A stretch of 64,000 nucleotides of DNA from Rotaria socialis (taxonomy: Eukaryota > Rotifera > Eurotatoria > Philodinida > Philodinidae). Position 1 is the first letter of the stretch, and the number at the start of each line of letters is the position of its first letter. The notes under the pieces are model-generated. The model had not been told where the DNA came from, did no database searches, and saw only the letters and a program-made list of their open reading frames with translations. Location: assembly GCA_905331475.1 (NCBI GenBank), contig CAJNYU010000096.1, positions 62,001 to 126,000 of the forward strand, given 5' to 3'. A program made the translations under genes and the position numbers. Shown here piece after piece: positions 1 to 9,542 of this stretch.

Positions 1-261
1 GGTGGTGGTGCACGTGAGGGTATCCGAAAAGGGTGCGTGTGGGAGGGGGGTGCCCATTGTACTTCAAATGTGGTTATGGGTGATGGATACCATGGAGGAG
101 TGCTCAAATGTGGGCGCTGGTGAAGAGTATATATGTATTCATATCATATGTCGCATATATCGGAAAGTTACACTAAAACTAAATCTAGGAATAGACTTAG
201 TTTTAGTTTAACTTTTTCTTTTCTCCATTTGTATTCGAACTCGAATTAGATAGCTACTCAC
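1..261 (-). mobile_element. Partial copy of a minisatellite-carrying TIR element
   Basis: This is the inverted, window-truncated copy of the element at 49254-49756. From left to right it holds minisatellite sequence (motif ACTTCAAATGTGG), then the motif GTCGCATATATCGG near 146, then an inverted pair of AAACTAAA/TTTAGTTT arms (about 169-212), and finally a terminal inverted repeat at 224-261. The same parts occur in reverse order from 49254 to 49437. No plausible protein is encoded; the open frame at 2-211 is a by-product of the repeat. Confidence 0.75.
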
Positions 262-290
262 TTTCAACTACAATTCAACATGATCCAATT

Positions 291-446
291 GGTAGGTTTG
301 AATTCAATAATAAAAATTATTTATTCACATGTCTTTTGTTTTAGATTTTTATCGATTATGATCGAAACGGTAAGTTCGAATTTAATAATAATAAACTTAT
401 TTATTCATTTTTTTTTATTTTAGATTCTTACCGATATGATCAAGAT
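291..446 (+). repeat. 78-base tandem duplication with intron-like and exon-like parts
   Basis: Two 78-base units, 291-368 and 369-446, are about 78 percent alike. Each starts with a donor-like G/GTAGG or G/GTAAG, continues with an AT-rich stretch of about 54 bases ending in a pyrimidine tract and TTTTAG, and then has about 24 bases containing the motif ATGATC. A third copy of the ATGATC part precedes the first unit (279-290). It looks like tandem duplication of a micro-exon with its intron, but no complete gene is visible around it. Confidence 0.55.
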
Positions 447-1706
447 GATACGTTATGGGATAGATATATATAAGAGGGTTGATGAAAGTTAAGGGTTAAG
501 TTAAGTTAGAGAGAGATATTAAGTGTAACGGATAGATATAGATAAGTTAATAGATTAACGTTAAGGGGTTAAGTTAAGGGGATAGATGTGCAGAACCACA
601 GAGATACAATTATGGTAATTGGGGTATCGATTTAATAGGATTTTACAGATCTTATTAGCATGTGCCGAATAGGAAATTTTCAATGCATTATAATGCATTA
701 AATAGGTTGCATTATCATGTAATTACATACATTGCATTTCTATAGGAAAATAATGCATTGCAATGTCCATTATTTCCTAAAATCGGCTATATGAGTAGAA
801 GTAATTATAGACTGGTATGCAACATACAAAGTTTTCCTCGACTATGGAGTAATCTGATATTTTCAAAAAGTGCGCCACTGTTAGAAAAGCACTGTGGTTT
901 GCGAGTTCATATGATTATGGGCAATCCAGATGGTTGTGTAATAGTATTAAATGCCGCAAGTGCACCGAGAGCGTTCTTCTAATCAACATTTTTTTAATGT
1001 TTAACGCAGTCCTTGTGCATTATAAAACAGGAAAGCTATTTTTTTAACAAAATGATTGTTTCAAACAATATATTTCAAAGCAGATTTTAAATAAATTTAA
1101 TTTCATTACAATGAGCGAATGAAAGGAGAGTTGCAATGGAACTATTTTAAAGGTGTATGAGCGATTGACAAATATGATTGCAGTTGCAACAATATCGAAC
1201 ATAATACTCCACAGAGGATTTAATTTCAAGTTCTATGCAATTAGGCAAGAACATATCTTGTAAAAAAGTGAAAAACTAATTAAATTCAATAGATATTGTT
1301 TATTTCATATATAAATCTGACGCATGTCCCATATTTTTGTGTATAAAAAGGCGAATCATGATCGTCTTTTCGCTTACTCGCACTTTACCATTGGCATCAT
1401 CATGCACACTCCAGTTAGACCATATACACTGATTTTGGAGAAGTTTTTATCTTGTCATGGCATATTTTCTTTCTTAATTATATCGAGTTCAATAAATACG
1501 TTTTGTTTGGTTCATTAAAACTGTCGACTCCTAATTTAAATGAATTAGTATCAAAGTTTCTGAGTTTTCCACTCGGAACAATTCATCTGTCAATGTCAGT
1601 AGCTTTCAAAAAAAACACAACAAGTACATTCTACGTTTTGAATAAAGCTCGTAGACATTATTCTATAGTTTATTAGATATAATTAATCACAATATAAAAA
1701 AATTAA
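447..1706. other. Non-coding stretch with GTTAAG-rich patch
   Basis: No convincing gene is seen. At 484-585 there are repeated GTTAAG words (for example GGGTTAAGTTAAG), and at 681-765 a cluster of ATGCATT palindromic words. A TAATAAAC near 1669 on the minus strand is placed to be the polyadenylation signal of the gene ending at 1707. The short open frames here have no family features. Confidence 0.5.
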
Positions 1707-2546
1707 TTATATCTGAAGAAATGTATCGAATCCCACATGGTTTCTAATACACATCAGGTAACATTGTGCGACTGACCACATTGTATATTCTTGATTATCT
1801 GTATTCAGCTTCATTTGTTCGGGAAAGTTATGTTTTATTTGTGCTAATTCTTTTTCTGCAGCTTCCGTTCTCAAATAATCATCCCATTGAGGCATTCGAC
1901 TCAAAACCATAGGTAGAGGGAACCAATGAAGAGAACGAATTTCTTCATTTGTGGAAAAATCATTTTTTAAGTGATTGGCTTCTTCATTATTTAAAAACAA
2001 TGGATAGATAACACTAGCATCAACAAAAAGGAAACGTTTGAGACGGGATCGGATTTTTTTTGTCACCTCTGTTTCATTGGTAATATATTCTAATGCTCTT
2101 GCAGCTGTATCTTTTTGAAGTTCATCTTTCTTACATGGATTCGATGATGGTAATGCTAATAATAACTGTTGGCTGGGCTTTGCTGCGTTTTTTTGCTGTT
2201 TTTGTCTAAGTAGTTTCGTAGCAAAGAGTAACCATGTCTCATCATTTTCTATTTTATAAATTAATAAATTAACCATTGTACACCCAGTTGGATTCGATTC
2301 CAACGATAGACCATTTATCTGATCACGCATAAATCGTTTAAAGACAGCATTTGGACTGTAATAGATGCCTAATTTGCCTCTTAGTTGACGACTTCGCATC
2401 GGACAATCATCGAATTCATGGTACCCGTTACAGTTGGGAGTCCAATAACAAGCATATTGTGGAGTAACAGTGCTCAAAGCGGTGCTACAACTGATACCAC
2501 TGTCAGCACAACTGACACTACTACTTCTGCTGTTGTTCGACGCCAT
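1707..2546 (-). CDS. Uncharacterised protein, zinc knuckle plus degenerate Nudix-like domain
   Basis: This is a single-exon frame of 279 residues. The N-terminus (1-30) is Ser/Thr-rich. Residues 33-51 hold a Cys-x5-Cys-x3-His-x4-Cys pattern that could bind zinc. Residues about 88-235 follow the order of a Nudix fold: a hydrophobic strand, a helix with TAARALEYITNE where the Nudix box would be, and a later LHWFPL strand. Active Nudix hydrolases carry paired glutamates in that helix; here they are replaced, so pyrophosphatase activity is doubtful. A TATAAAAG box lies at 2571-2578 on the coding strand, only about 25 bases before the ATG, which leaves almost no 5' leader; the real start may be a later Met (residue 50). 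The Nudix assignment is inference from pattern, and the family is not one I can name. Confidence 0.6.
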   Translation of the reverse strand: MASNNSRSSSVSCADSGISCSTALSTVTPQYACYWTPNCNGYHEFDDCPMRSRQLRGKLGIYYSPNAVFKRFMRDQINGLSLESNPTGCTMVNLLIYKIENDETWLLFATKLLRQKQQKNAAKPSQQLLLALPSSNPCKKDELQKDTAARALEYITNETEVTKKIRSRLKRFLFVDASVIYPLFLNNEEANHLKNDFSTNEEIRSLHWFPLPMVLSRMPQWDDYLRTEAAEKELAQIKHNFPEQMKLNTDNQEYTMWSVAQCYLMCIRNHVGFDTFLQI

Positions 2547-2781
2547 TATAAATGCGTGCAGACATCGTGCCTTTTATACGAGGTTTTTTTCTTCCTCCTT
2601 TTCATTCTATTTTTTACATTTTTACCCACTAAAATACCTTAAAACGTGCGTCATGATGCAAGTGTTGATTTATTATGAAATTATTTGTATGTTGTGTTTG
2701 ATGATTTTTCAGCCACCATCTTTTTCCCTTGTTGAATTTTACAGAAAAAAATGCATATATCCAGAGCCCTATAAGGATTAA

Positions 2782-3020
2782 CCCTAACCCGGCCACCTGG
2801 GGTCCGTACGGACCCCAGCTCAAAATAAGAATTCTGAAAGTGCGTCTTGTCCTTTTTACGAGTACGTCTCAAAGGGACAAAAATTCTATATATTGATGGT
2901 ATATGATACTCTGCTTCAGTATAACATGAATTGAAAAGTTAAACGCTCACAATTAAGTTTGAATCTCATCCAACTTAGAATAGTACAATATACGCGTTTA
3001 TAGAGGTGGGCCGATTAGGG
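2782..3020. mobile_element. piggyBac-type MITE with TTAA target duplication
   Basis: A 239-base non-coding element is flanked on both sides by TTAA (2778-2781 and 3021-3024). Its ends are imperfect inverted repeats: CCCTAACCCGGCCACCT on the left and, read inward from the right, CCCTAATCGGCCCACCT. TTAA duplication with CCC-starting ends is the hallmark of piggyBac-family elements. A perfect 22-base palindrome centred on CCGTACGG sits at 2797-2818, just inside the left end. There is no transposase, so it is non-autonomous. Confidence 0.75.
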
Positions 3021-3024
3021 TTAA

Positions 3025-4120
3025 GCATAAAAAAGATACCTGAGTAATTCCAACAACATAAATTTTGAAACAAAATATGATTTCATTTTTAGTTCAAACA
3101 TGACACTGGATTTTTTGTTTTGCTAATTATAAACTATAAGATCGTATTCTAGTTGTTTGTTTATAATTTTTCTATGAGCGATCAAAATAGGATTCCATCA
3201 CGACAAAATGTATGTAGAATCATTCAGGTTTGGTCACAAGTTGATCATGATCGTGGATGACCGAGACTTCTTTCATTGATTGAAATTAATGATGTTTCAA
3301 TCATATTCTAACTTCAGTAAAGAAGAAATGGAAGAAATAATTTTCTTCAAAATACTGTTGAGTCTTTATTCTATAGAGTTACCAGCGTTTGTATTTTATT
3401 TGCAAGTCACAAAAATAATTTCATTTTTATTGAATTAATACACATATAAGGATTACTGTATGTTATTATTTATTATAGGGAAGTATGCGAAGCTCGTTTA
3501 AACATCATAAACATCGAGAATCTCTTACATCAAATGAAAATGTATAACTTCAGTTTCACAGTCGGTCACAAAAGATTATTGACAATATTCAAAATAATTC
3601 TAACGAGTATCAAGTATCATCAGCTGTTGCTCGAATAAGCAATGAGCTTATATTGTCATGTACAGCGAGAATGCAGTGCAATAGCTTCGTATCGTATGAT
3701 TCAAATCATATTGATTTAATGAAATAATCCTAAATTCGATTGAAAAGAGTCAATTTTTCCACAAAATACTTAAAATATTCGAGAACATGAGCCAGTACAA
3801 AAAAGGCAAATAGGCAAGGAATAGTCGGACAAATATCGTTCTGATACATAAAATAAAAATGGCTGTGAAACGCCTGATCTGATCTTTTAAGCTGCATTAT
3901 TTTTGTATTGGTTCTGTATCCAATTCAATCTATTATCATATTAATTATTTGTCGTAATACTTTCGCATGTCGATATGAACGGGAAATTAAACATAGTTAC
4001 GGTAAAGACAATGATAAGAGACCATAAATCTCTCATCACCATGATCACCTCAAAAAAGTAATATTCTAGGAGTATCATGAAATCAAAGTAAGAAGTAATA
4101 AAATGGTGAAGTTGTCTATA
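3025..4120. other. Non-coding AT-rich stretch
   Basis: I see no gene, RNA or clear repeat here. The short open frames have frequent stops around them and no recognisable motif. Confidence 0.4.
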
Positions 4121-4401
4121 CCCATGTCGCTCAAACCGATCGAAAACCATCGGTTAACCGCGGTTCATTTTTATAAAAATCGGTTAACCGCAGTTATGCA
4201 AGCCATTTTAGTGACTTTACAGTGTAAAAACCGACGGTTAACCGGATAAATAACCGGTTAATTGAGGGCGAACCGACTGTTTATCCGGTTAACCGGGCAC
4301 TTAACCACGGTTAACCGTCGGTTTTTACACTGTAAAGTCTCTAAAATGGCTTGCATAACCGCGGTTAACCGATGGTTTTCAATCGGTTTGTGTGACATGG
4401 G
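4121..4401. mobile_element. Fold-back MITE built of GGTTAACC palindromes
   Basis: The whole 281-base stretch is a near-perfect inverted repeat running from CCCATGTC at 4121 to GACATGGG at 4401. Its arms include ATGCAAGCCATTTTAG (about 4196) and its complement (about 4343). The word GGTTAACC occurs six times and is itself palindromic. The left arm carries about 31 extra bases near 4166-4196, a local duplication containing one more GGTTAACC. Both ends abut TA, which suggests a TA target duplication as in Tc1/mariner-type MITEs. The frame at 4258-4491 is an accident of the repeat. Confidence 0.75.
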
Positions 4402-4668
4402 TAATGTATCAAGCTTATCGTTCATTTTGATAAAGTAAACTAAACTAAAATACCCACAAAAAGTATTCTCGCTGTTATGATGATACGACATTGGTTCACT
4501 AGAGTACTATTCTGGATTATTTTAGCACGTACAAGCCAATAAATGCTAAATAAAAGTCGACAAGAAGTCACTGGAAATAGATTAAGCTAGACTGAAACAA
4601 ATTTTTTAATATCCTGTAGACGATCTAATAAAAAAAACTTATTAGCGCAGCCCCTTTGGGGCTAAAAT
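4402..4668. other. Short non-coding spacer
   Basis: No gene is seen. The small palindrome GCCCCTTTGGGGC at about 4650-4662 directly precedes the next element. Confidence 0.4.
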
Positions 4669-5073
4669 GTGGAACTCACATATATCCCTTAGGCTTATTA
4701 AAATAATTCAAAATAGTTCATCTGCAAAATCAACCTTGATTTCCAAAACCTATAATTAGGTCATTACCTATTTGCTTATGTCTGTAATGGAGTATTAATT
4801 GTTAGCTCGTATATTTAACAATGGCAGAGACTAGTTTCTATGGTCTGTAATGGTACCCTAAACTAGTTACTATGGTTTGTAATGGGCAATCATTGCTTTT
4901 TTCGTGTAGTCTGTAATTAAAAAAGGAAGAGATAGCAGCCTAATTAGTCAAGCGCTTAATTAGGACAATTTTAAACTCATTAATGTCTGTAACGCGGGGT
5001 GGGGGGGAGCCGCAAAAATCTCGCTTTTAAACTTACACTCATCATTTTCTTCGAAAATATATGTGAGTTCCAC
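4669..5073. mobile_element. 405-base TIR element with repeated TCTGTAATGG words
   Basis: Perfect 17-base terminal inverted repeats are present: GTGGAACTCACATATAT at 4669-4685 and its complement at 5057-5073. The interior holds five copies of a (G)TCTGTAA or TTTGTAATGG word between about 4776 and 4992, two of them in a direct repeat of about 32 bases (4829-4892) that begins ACTAGTT. A G-run (GGGGTGGGGGGG) lies near 4995. No protein is encoded. No target duplication is certain, so the superfamily is open. Confidence 0.6.
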
Positions 5074-5753
5074 AAAAGAGCAAGAAATAAAACTAAAGTA
5101 ATGCCGTTTGCGACATTCATTTTGTTTCAGAAAACTCAATAAATCATCAGCAGTTTATTAAGAAATGTTGGGACGCAGAAAAAATATAGGCTTTTCTTTT
5201 TTCATATTGAAAGTAAACCCGTCTGCCGTACAATAAGTCGTTACTGTTTCATTTTCTTCTCGTGAACAATGTACACAGAGAGAATCTTCTTGTATGAGCA
5301 TGGAGTTCAGTATTGGCCAGTGATAAGATTCAGTTGCGGTGATTTTTTGGTAACATGATTGATACTCTAAGATGAAAAGAGTAAGTCGTGTAGATCAATT
5401 ATAATTGAAATATAGATAAAACCTTGACGAAAAATCAACTCTAGCAAAATATTTTCATTATTAAAAAAGTATTCAATAAGGGTAATCTTTTAAATTTTAC
5501 TCACAATCAATCTACCACAAAAATCGGATTATTGTGCTTGAATTAAATAACATAGCTATGAGTTCACTTTGTCAGATTATCGAAATTTTAATTTCTCTTT
5601 GTCCATGATTAATATTTTTATTTTTTACGAAACTATTAAATCACATAAGAAAAAGAGAAATTATAAAAAAAATATTATCAGCAATAGATTGCTATACACC
5701 GGTACAATTTCAAATGGAAATTAGGTTTCTTTTGTTACTTGTAACAATCTCGA
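5074..5753. other. Non-coding AT-rich stretch downstream of TMEM144
   Basis: I see no gene. The stretch probably contains the 3' untranslated region of the minus-strand gene ending at 5754. Confidence 0.4.
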
Positions 5754-6943
5754 TCATGAAGAAATCGGTTTAGATAAGATAATAAATCCAGTAGCCACTA
5801 ATCGAATTACAGTTCCAGCGATAAATATTAAATAATTTCTTAATCCAACTATATCCTTAAAATATAATATTGACCAAAGGACTGCTAGTGTTGCTGGTCC
5901 GATCGATATTATTGGATACGATATTGCTTGACTCAATATACTATTTGCAACAATAAACCCAGCTTCTGCAATTCCCCACATAATTCCAGATATGAATGCA
6001 GGTAATATACTTTCTATACATATAAGTGGACGATTACGTTTACAAACAATATATACTGAATAATAGAAAAACGAAGATAAAAGTATTCCAGTATACATTG
6101 AAAATATATAATGAAGGCCATTTTTTGATGCTGTCGGATATTTATATTTCCTATGATCTTGTATATATGTACTCGGAGTAAATACGAGACCAAATATTAT
6201 TCCACTTATAATAGCCAATATATATCCAATTATACGCATGCGTCTACTTGGTGTAGATGATGATGATGATGATGGACTACTATTCAATTCTAATGGGTCA
6301 TCCTTTAATGTATTTATTATAGATGTATCATTTGATTGAAGAATTGGTTGATGTTCTGCAGTAGTTTCTGGACTGTTTCCAGTACGAATAAAAAGAAATA
6401 TGATACCGCTAAGAACGGCGATAGCAACACCTATATAATTAAATAGAGGATTTTCAACCTTCTCTGGTATTAAACCAAACCAACCAAAATGTCCGCTTGC
6501 CCATCCTATTTTATGCGCATTGAAAATTTTATTTTCATTTTATTATTAAAATTTTTACCCATAAATAAATTCGACGTACACCATAATAGCATGGACATGC
6601 CTAGACCATTAATCTGTATAACATATACTGAAAGAACATTTCCTGTTGTCCATAGAACTCCACCTATCATAACTAATGGGAAAAAAGGAGGGCTTCCAAC
6701 AATTAAATTAATGACAACACCTGTTATCCATATTCCGCAGCATAGAAAAAATTGAAATGAAAGCCCATCGCCGATTGGGTATTTGGCTGCGGGCACAAAA
6801 TTTGAACCGAAGAAAACCACTGATATTAATACAGCTATGTAACCAATCGAGTGTGGAGTTGGTACGTCAGGTGGAAGTGAAGTAGTGGAATTATGTATGA
6901 TTGTTGTTATATTCCCTAATATTTCATCATCGAAAATGTGCAT
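5754..6943 (-). CDS. TMEM144: TMEM144-like multi-pass membrane transporter
   Basis: There are two exons, 6943-6559 and 6505-5754, joined across a 53-base GT-AG intron to give 378 residues (human TMEM144 has 345). Exon 1 has the family signature FFGSNFVP at about residue 43 and the GDGLSFQ region. The splice restores MGWASGHFGWFG, matching the GWASSRFGWFG block of the family. About ten hydrophobic helices are present, with a long polar loop around 200-235 that ends in a run of serines. TMEM144 belongs to the drug/metabolite transporter superfamily and is a putative carbohydrate transporter; the substrate is unknown. The ATG follows directly on an acceptor-like TACTAAG. It is the last of three head-to-tail minus-strand genes. 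Confidence 0.9.
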
Positions 6944-6944
6944 C

Positions 6945-6957
6945 CTTAGTATAAAAT
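6945..6957 (-). promoter_or_regulatory. Splice-acceptor-like site before TMEM144 start
   Basis: On the minus strand TTTTATACTAAG ends one base before the ATG. A matching upstream 5' exon is not evident. It is either a trans-splice acceptor or the end of a 5'UTR intron. Confidence 0.35.
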
Positions 6958-7291
6958 TATTTACCTTTTATGAATACGAGGACCTCAACATGTCTTATCT
7001 CTCTCTCTTATCTTTAAGAATTTTTAGCTATTGTTCGACAAACAGAAAAAAACGTCGTTCTTCGCTGATATTATCATCATAATTTTCTATTTCAAAATTT
7101 GAAATATTTCTTCGGTACACGATTCCTTTTCAATTAACATTTTCATAAGCAAAAGAAAAAGAATTTCTTCTATCGTCTATGTTGATATTTTTATCTTTAA
7201 CAATTCCAACAAAACAAAAAGATAACATAAAAAGAAAACCATCACATAACTTCTTGAACGAAGTATACATTTGCGTGAAAGCAGATATGTC
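6958..7291. other. Intergenic spacer METTL1 to TMEM144
   Basis: This AT-rich 334-base spacer contains no gene. A GT donor-like AAAGGTAAAT lies just upstream of the TMEM144 acceptor (near 6970, minus strand), only about 25 bases away, which is too close for a normal cis intron. Confidence 0.4.
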
Positions 7292-8086
7292 CTATGAATT
7301 CGAAGATGATTTAGTTATAATTGGATCTTCAATTCGTCGAAATACTGCTAAATATTTATCACCTTTATTTCGTTCGACCTTTTTTCCTTCTTCAGTTGAA
7401 CCAATCACATGTTCGATACATGGATCATTTTTAATTACTGGATCATCGTTATTGATACGTTCAAATAATGGAAACTGTTCAAAACACGAACACATCCATT
7501 GATGTAAATCTAATACATCTGTACATGTATAAACTAAACCATCGACACGTAATAAATAAGCATATTCAGCTAGCAATTGTTTATTAATAATTCTCCATTT
7601 ATGTTTTGCTTTTTTAAAATGTGGATCTGGATAAAGAAAAAACATTTTTGATAATTGTCCTTTATGAAAATAATTTGGTAGATATTTCATTGCATTTGTT
7701 CTTAGACAGCTTATGTTTGTATATTGTCCTGAATGTTGTTCACGTAAGGCACAAATACGATCAAGAACATAATCAAGTACTTTAACACGTAGCTCCATGC
7801 CGAGCATTAATTTATCGGGAAATAATGGTGAGAGAGCAACAAGTAAACCACCATAACCACAGCCAATATCGACAAATTCAATCAATTGATTTTCAAGTTT
7901 AGGTCGTTTATTAGAAACCGATGATTCTTCATCATTGGACGGTTGCTGTTCGAAAGATTTTATTACTGATGGATAATGTGATGACCAATCCATATCATCT
8001 GGTCGAATAGGATATTCAACTGAATGATCCGATAATGGATTTGAATGAGCTCGTTGACGATAATATTTCTTCTGTGGTAACGACAT
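7292..8086 (-). CDS. METTL1: tRNA (guanine-N7-)-methyltransferase catalytic subunit
   Basis: This intronless frame of 264 residues is close to the family length (human METTL1, 276). It methylates G46 in the variable loop of tRNAs together with the WDR4 subunit. Visible motifs are the N-terminal [12 protein letters not shown], the SAM-binding VDIGCGYGG at 72-80, [12 protein letters not shown] at 96-107, the catalytic-loop [17 protein letters not shown] at 149-165, and the closing [10 protein letters not shown] block near 233. Its start is only 45 bases from the stop of the ASB gene upstream, and a strong acceptor (polypyrimidine plus CAG) sits 5 bases before the ATG. This points to co-transcription with ASB and trans-splicing. 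No catalytic residue appears to be missing. Confidence 0.95.
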   Translation of the reverse strand: MSLPQKKYYRQRAHSNPLSDHSVEYPIRPDDMDWSSHYPSVIKSFEQQPSNDEESSVSNKRPKLENQLIEFVDIGCGYGGLLVALSPLFPDKLMLGMELRVKVLDYVLDRICALREQHSGQYTNISCLRTNAMKYLPNYFHKGQLSKMFFLYPDPHFKKAKHKWRIINKQLLAEYAYLLRVDGLVYTCTDVLDLHQWMCSCFEQFPLFERINNDDPVIKNDPCIEHVIGSTEEGKKVERNKGDKYLAVFRRIEDPIITKSSSNS

Positions 8087-8091
8087 TTTAT

Positions 8092-8108
8092 CTGAAGAAA
8101 AAAAATAT
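8092..8108 (-). promoter_or_regulatory. Probable trans-splice acceptor of METTL1
   Basis: The minus strand reads ATTTTTTTTCTTCAG, then ATAAA, then ATG. Only 45 bases separate it from the stop of the preceding gene, so there is no room for a separate promoter, 5' exon and donor. This makes it the best single piece of evidence for spliced-leader processing in the window. Confidence 0.6.
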
Positions 8109-8131
8109 ATATTTATTGGAATAGTTTTATT

Positions 8132-9542
8132 TTAATATTCAATATTTAATATTGTTTTCATTTCTTTAAACATCAAATAATCAATAAGTGAACTGGGTAC
8201 ATATTCTTTCAGTAGAACTATTGATTTACTCAATGGACATGGAAGAGTTTTTCGTATTTGTAATCGTGCTAGATCTTTTAATTGTCTTGGTTTTAATAAA
8301 TAAACTTCAAGTTGACTAACAAAACGTTCATAATCGACAATAGCATCCATAAGACTTGTTTCAGTAGACGATTGTTGCTGTTGATAATTACGGTTGACGT
8401 AAGGAAATGGACATTGCCATACGCGACATGGTGCACCGGCATAGAGAGCCATACGAGCATGATCATATAGTGCATAGTGGACAGCTCGTGTTAAATATGT
8501 ATTACCGAAATTATTTTTTAAATCGAGTCGAGTACCTTCAACAATGAGTTCATGTGCTAAAATAATAATATTGATAATACGAATTATATTTAATTAAAAA
8601 ATCAAAATCAAAACATACCAATAGTTAAACTACTCCCATGATGTAGTGTGCACATAAGTGGTGTTTCAAAGCAATCATCTCGCTGATTTATATCGCATCC
8701 CAATTGGATAAGCATACGAAGAATTTGAAAAAAACTCTCCGTCGGTTGCTCGACGGCTCGATCACACAGAAGATGAAGTAAATTTTTACGATGTGTTGTT
8801 GTAATTACATTAATAAAAGCACCTACAAAAGTATTTATTTTATTATGTTAAACAAATAAACAAAAGAAAAGAAATATCTCATTACCGGAGTCTATTAAAA
8901 GTTTTAATAAATCAAATTCACCGTCGATCGCTGTTAAATGAACAAGACGCATACTATGTGTGTTGTAAACATTGGGCGATGCACCCGATTGTAGTAGAAA
9001 TCGGAATATTTCTTTAGCAGTCTAATCGGATTCAGAAATAAAAACAGACATATGCATATTCTATTCATTTGCACATACCACTAGCGTACTTCAAAGAAAA
9101 AAAGATTCTCCTGCTTATTTTTATACACTTGATAAGCTTCAATCAATGGAATGATTGTATAGGAACGAACAGAACAATTGACATCACAGCCAAGTTCAAT
9201 AAGTGTTCGAACAAAACCAATATCACAACGACGAATAGCGATGATCAAAGGCGTTAATGAGCGTGTACGAGGATAGCCATCGATTGGAAATCCTAAAAAC
9301 CACGAAGTGATATAGAGTTAAATAAGTTTCAGTCGAGAATAATTACCATATTCATGTAGGAGACGTAAAGCTCTCTCTTCTTTAAATTGTGTAGCATGGG
9401 CACAAGCATCAAATTCATGTTCGAGAAAATAGTTTAATCGTTTTGGTTGATTATTTAAAAGATTTTTGATCTTTTTCAATTTGCCATGATGGATGAAGGA
9501 TCGTAGACGACTCAAATCAGCGTTCATTTCACTATCAGTCAT
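8132..9542 (-). CDS. Ankyrin repeat and SOCS box protein
   Basis: There are five exons (9542-9347, 9292-9090, 9021-8886, 8822-8619, 8556-8132) giving 387 residues. Ankyrin-type helix pairs run through about residues 10-300, for example FLLQSGASPNVYNTHS, HLTAIDGEFDLLKLLI and RMLIQLGCDINQRDD. The C-terminus has a SOCS box (about 340-380) with PRQLKDLARLQIRKTL followed by a LPC...LIDYL element. Known ASB proteins use the SOCS box to recruit Elongin B/C and Cullin 5, forming ubiquitin ligases whose ankyrin repeats select substrates. The exon 2 donor is GAA/GTACGC, 6 bases before an in-frame TAG, so the stop is intronic. The start lacks an acceptor-like sequence, fitting a first gene in a cluster. 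I cannot assign the ASB subtype. Confidence 0.85.

Noticed and set aside
1-60. Telomere-like G-rich start (GTGTGGGAGGGGGG)
   Set aside because: It belongs to the minisatellite of the repeat element, with no short-unit telomeric array.
9084-9086. In-frame TAG in the ASB gene
   Set aside because: The donor GTACGC lies just before it, and using it links FFFE to TAKEIFRFLL in phase, so the stop is intronic.
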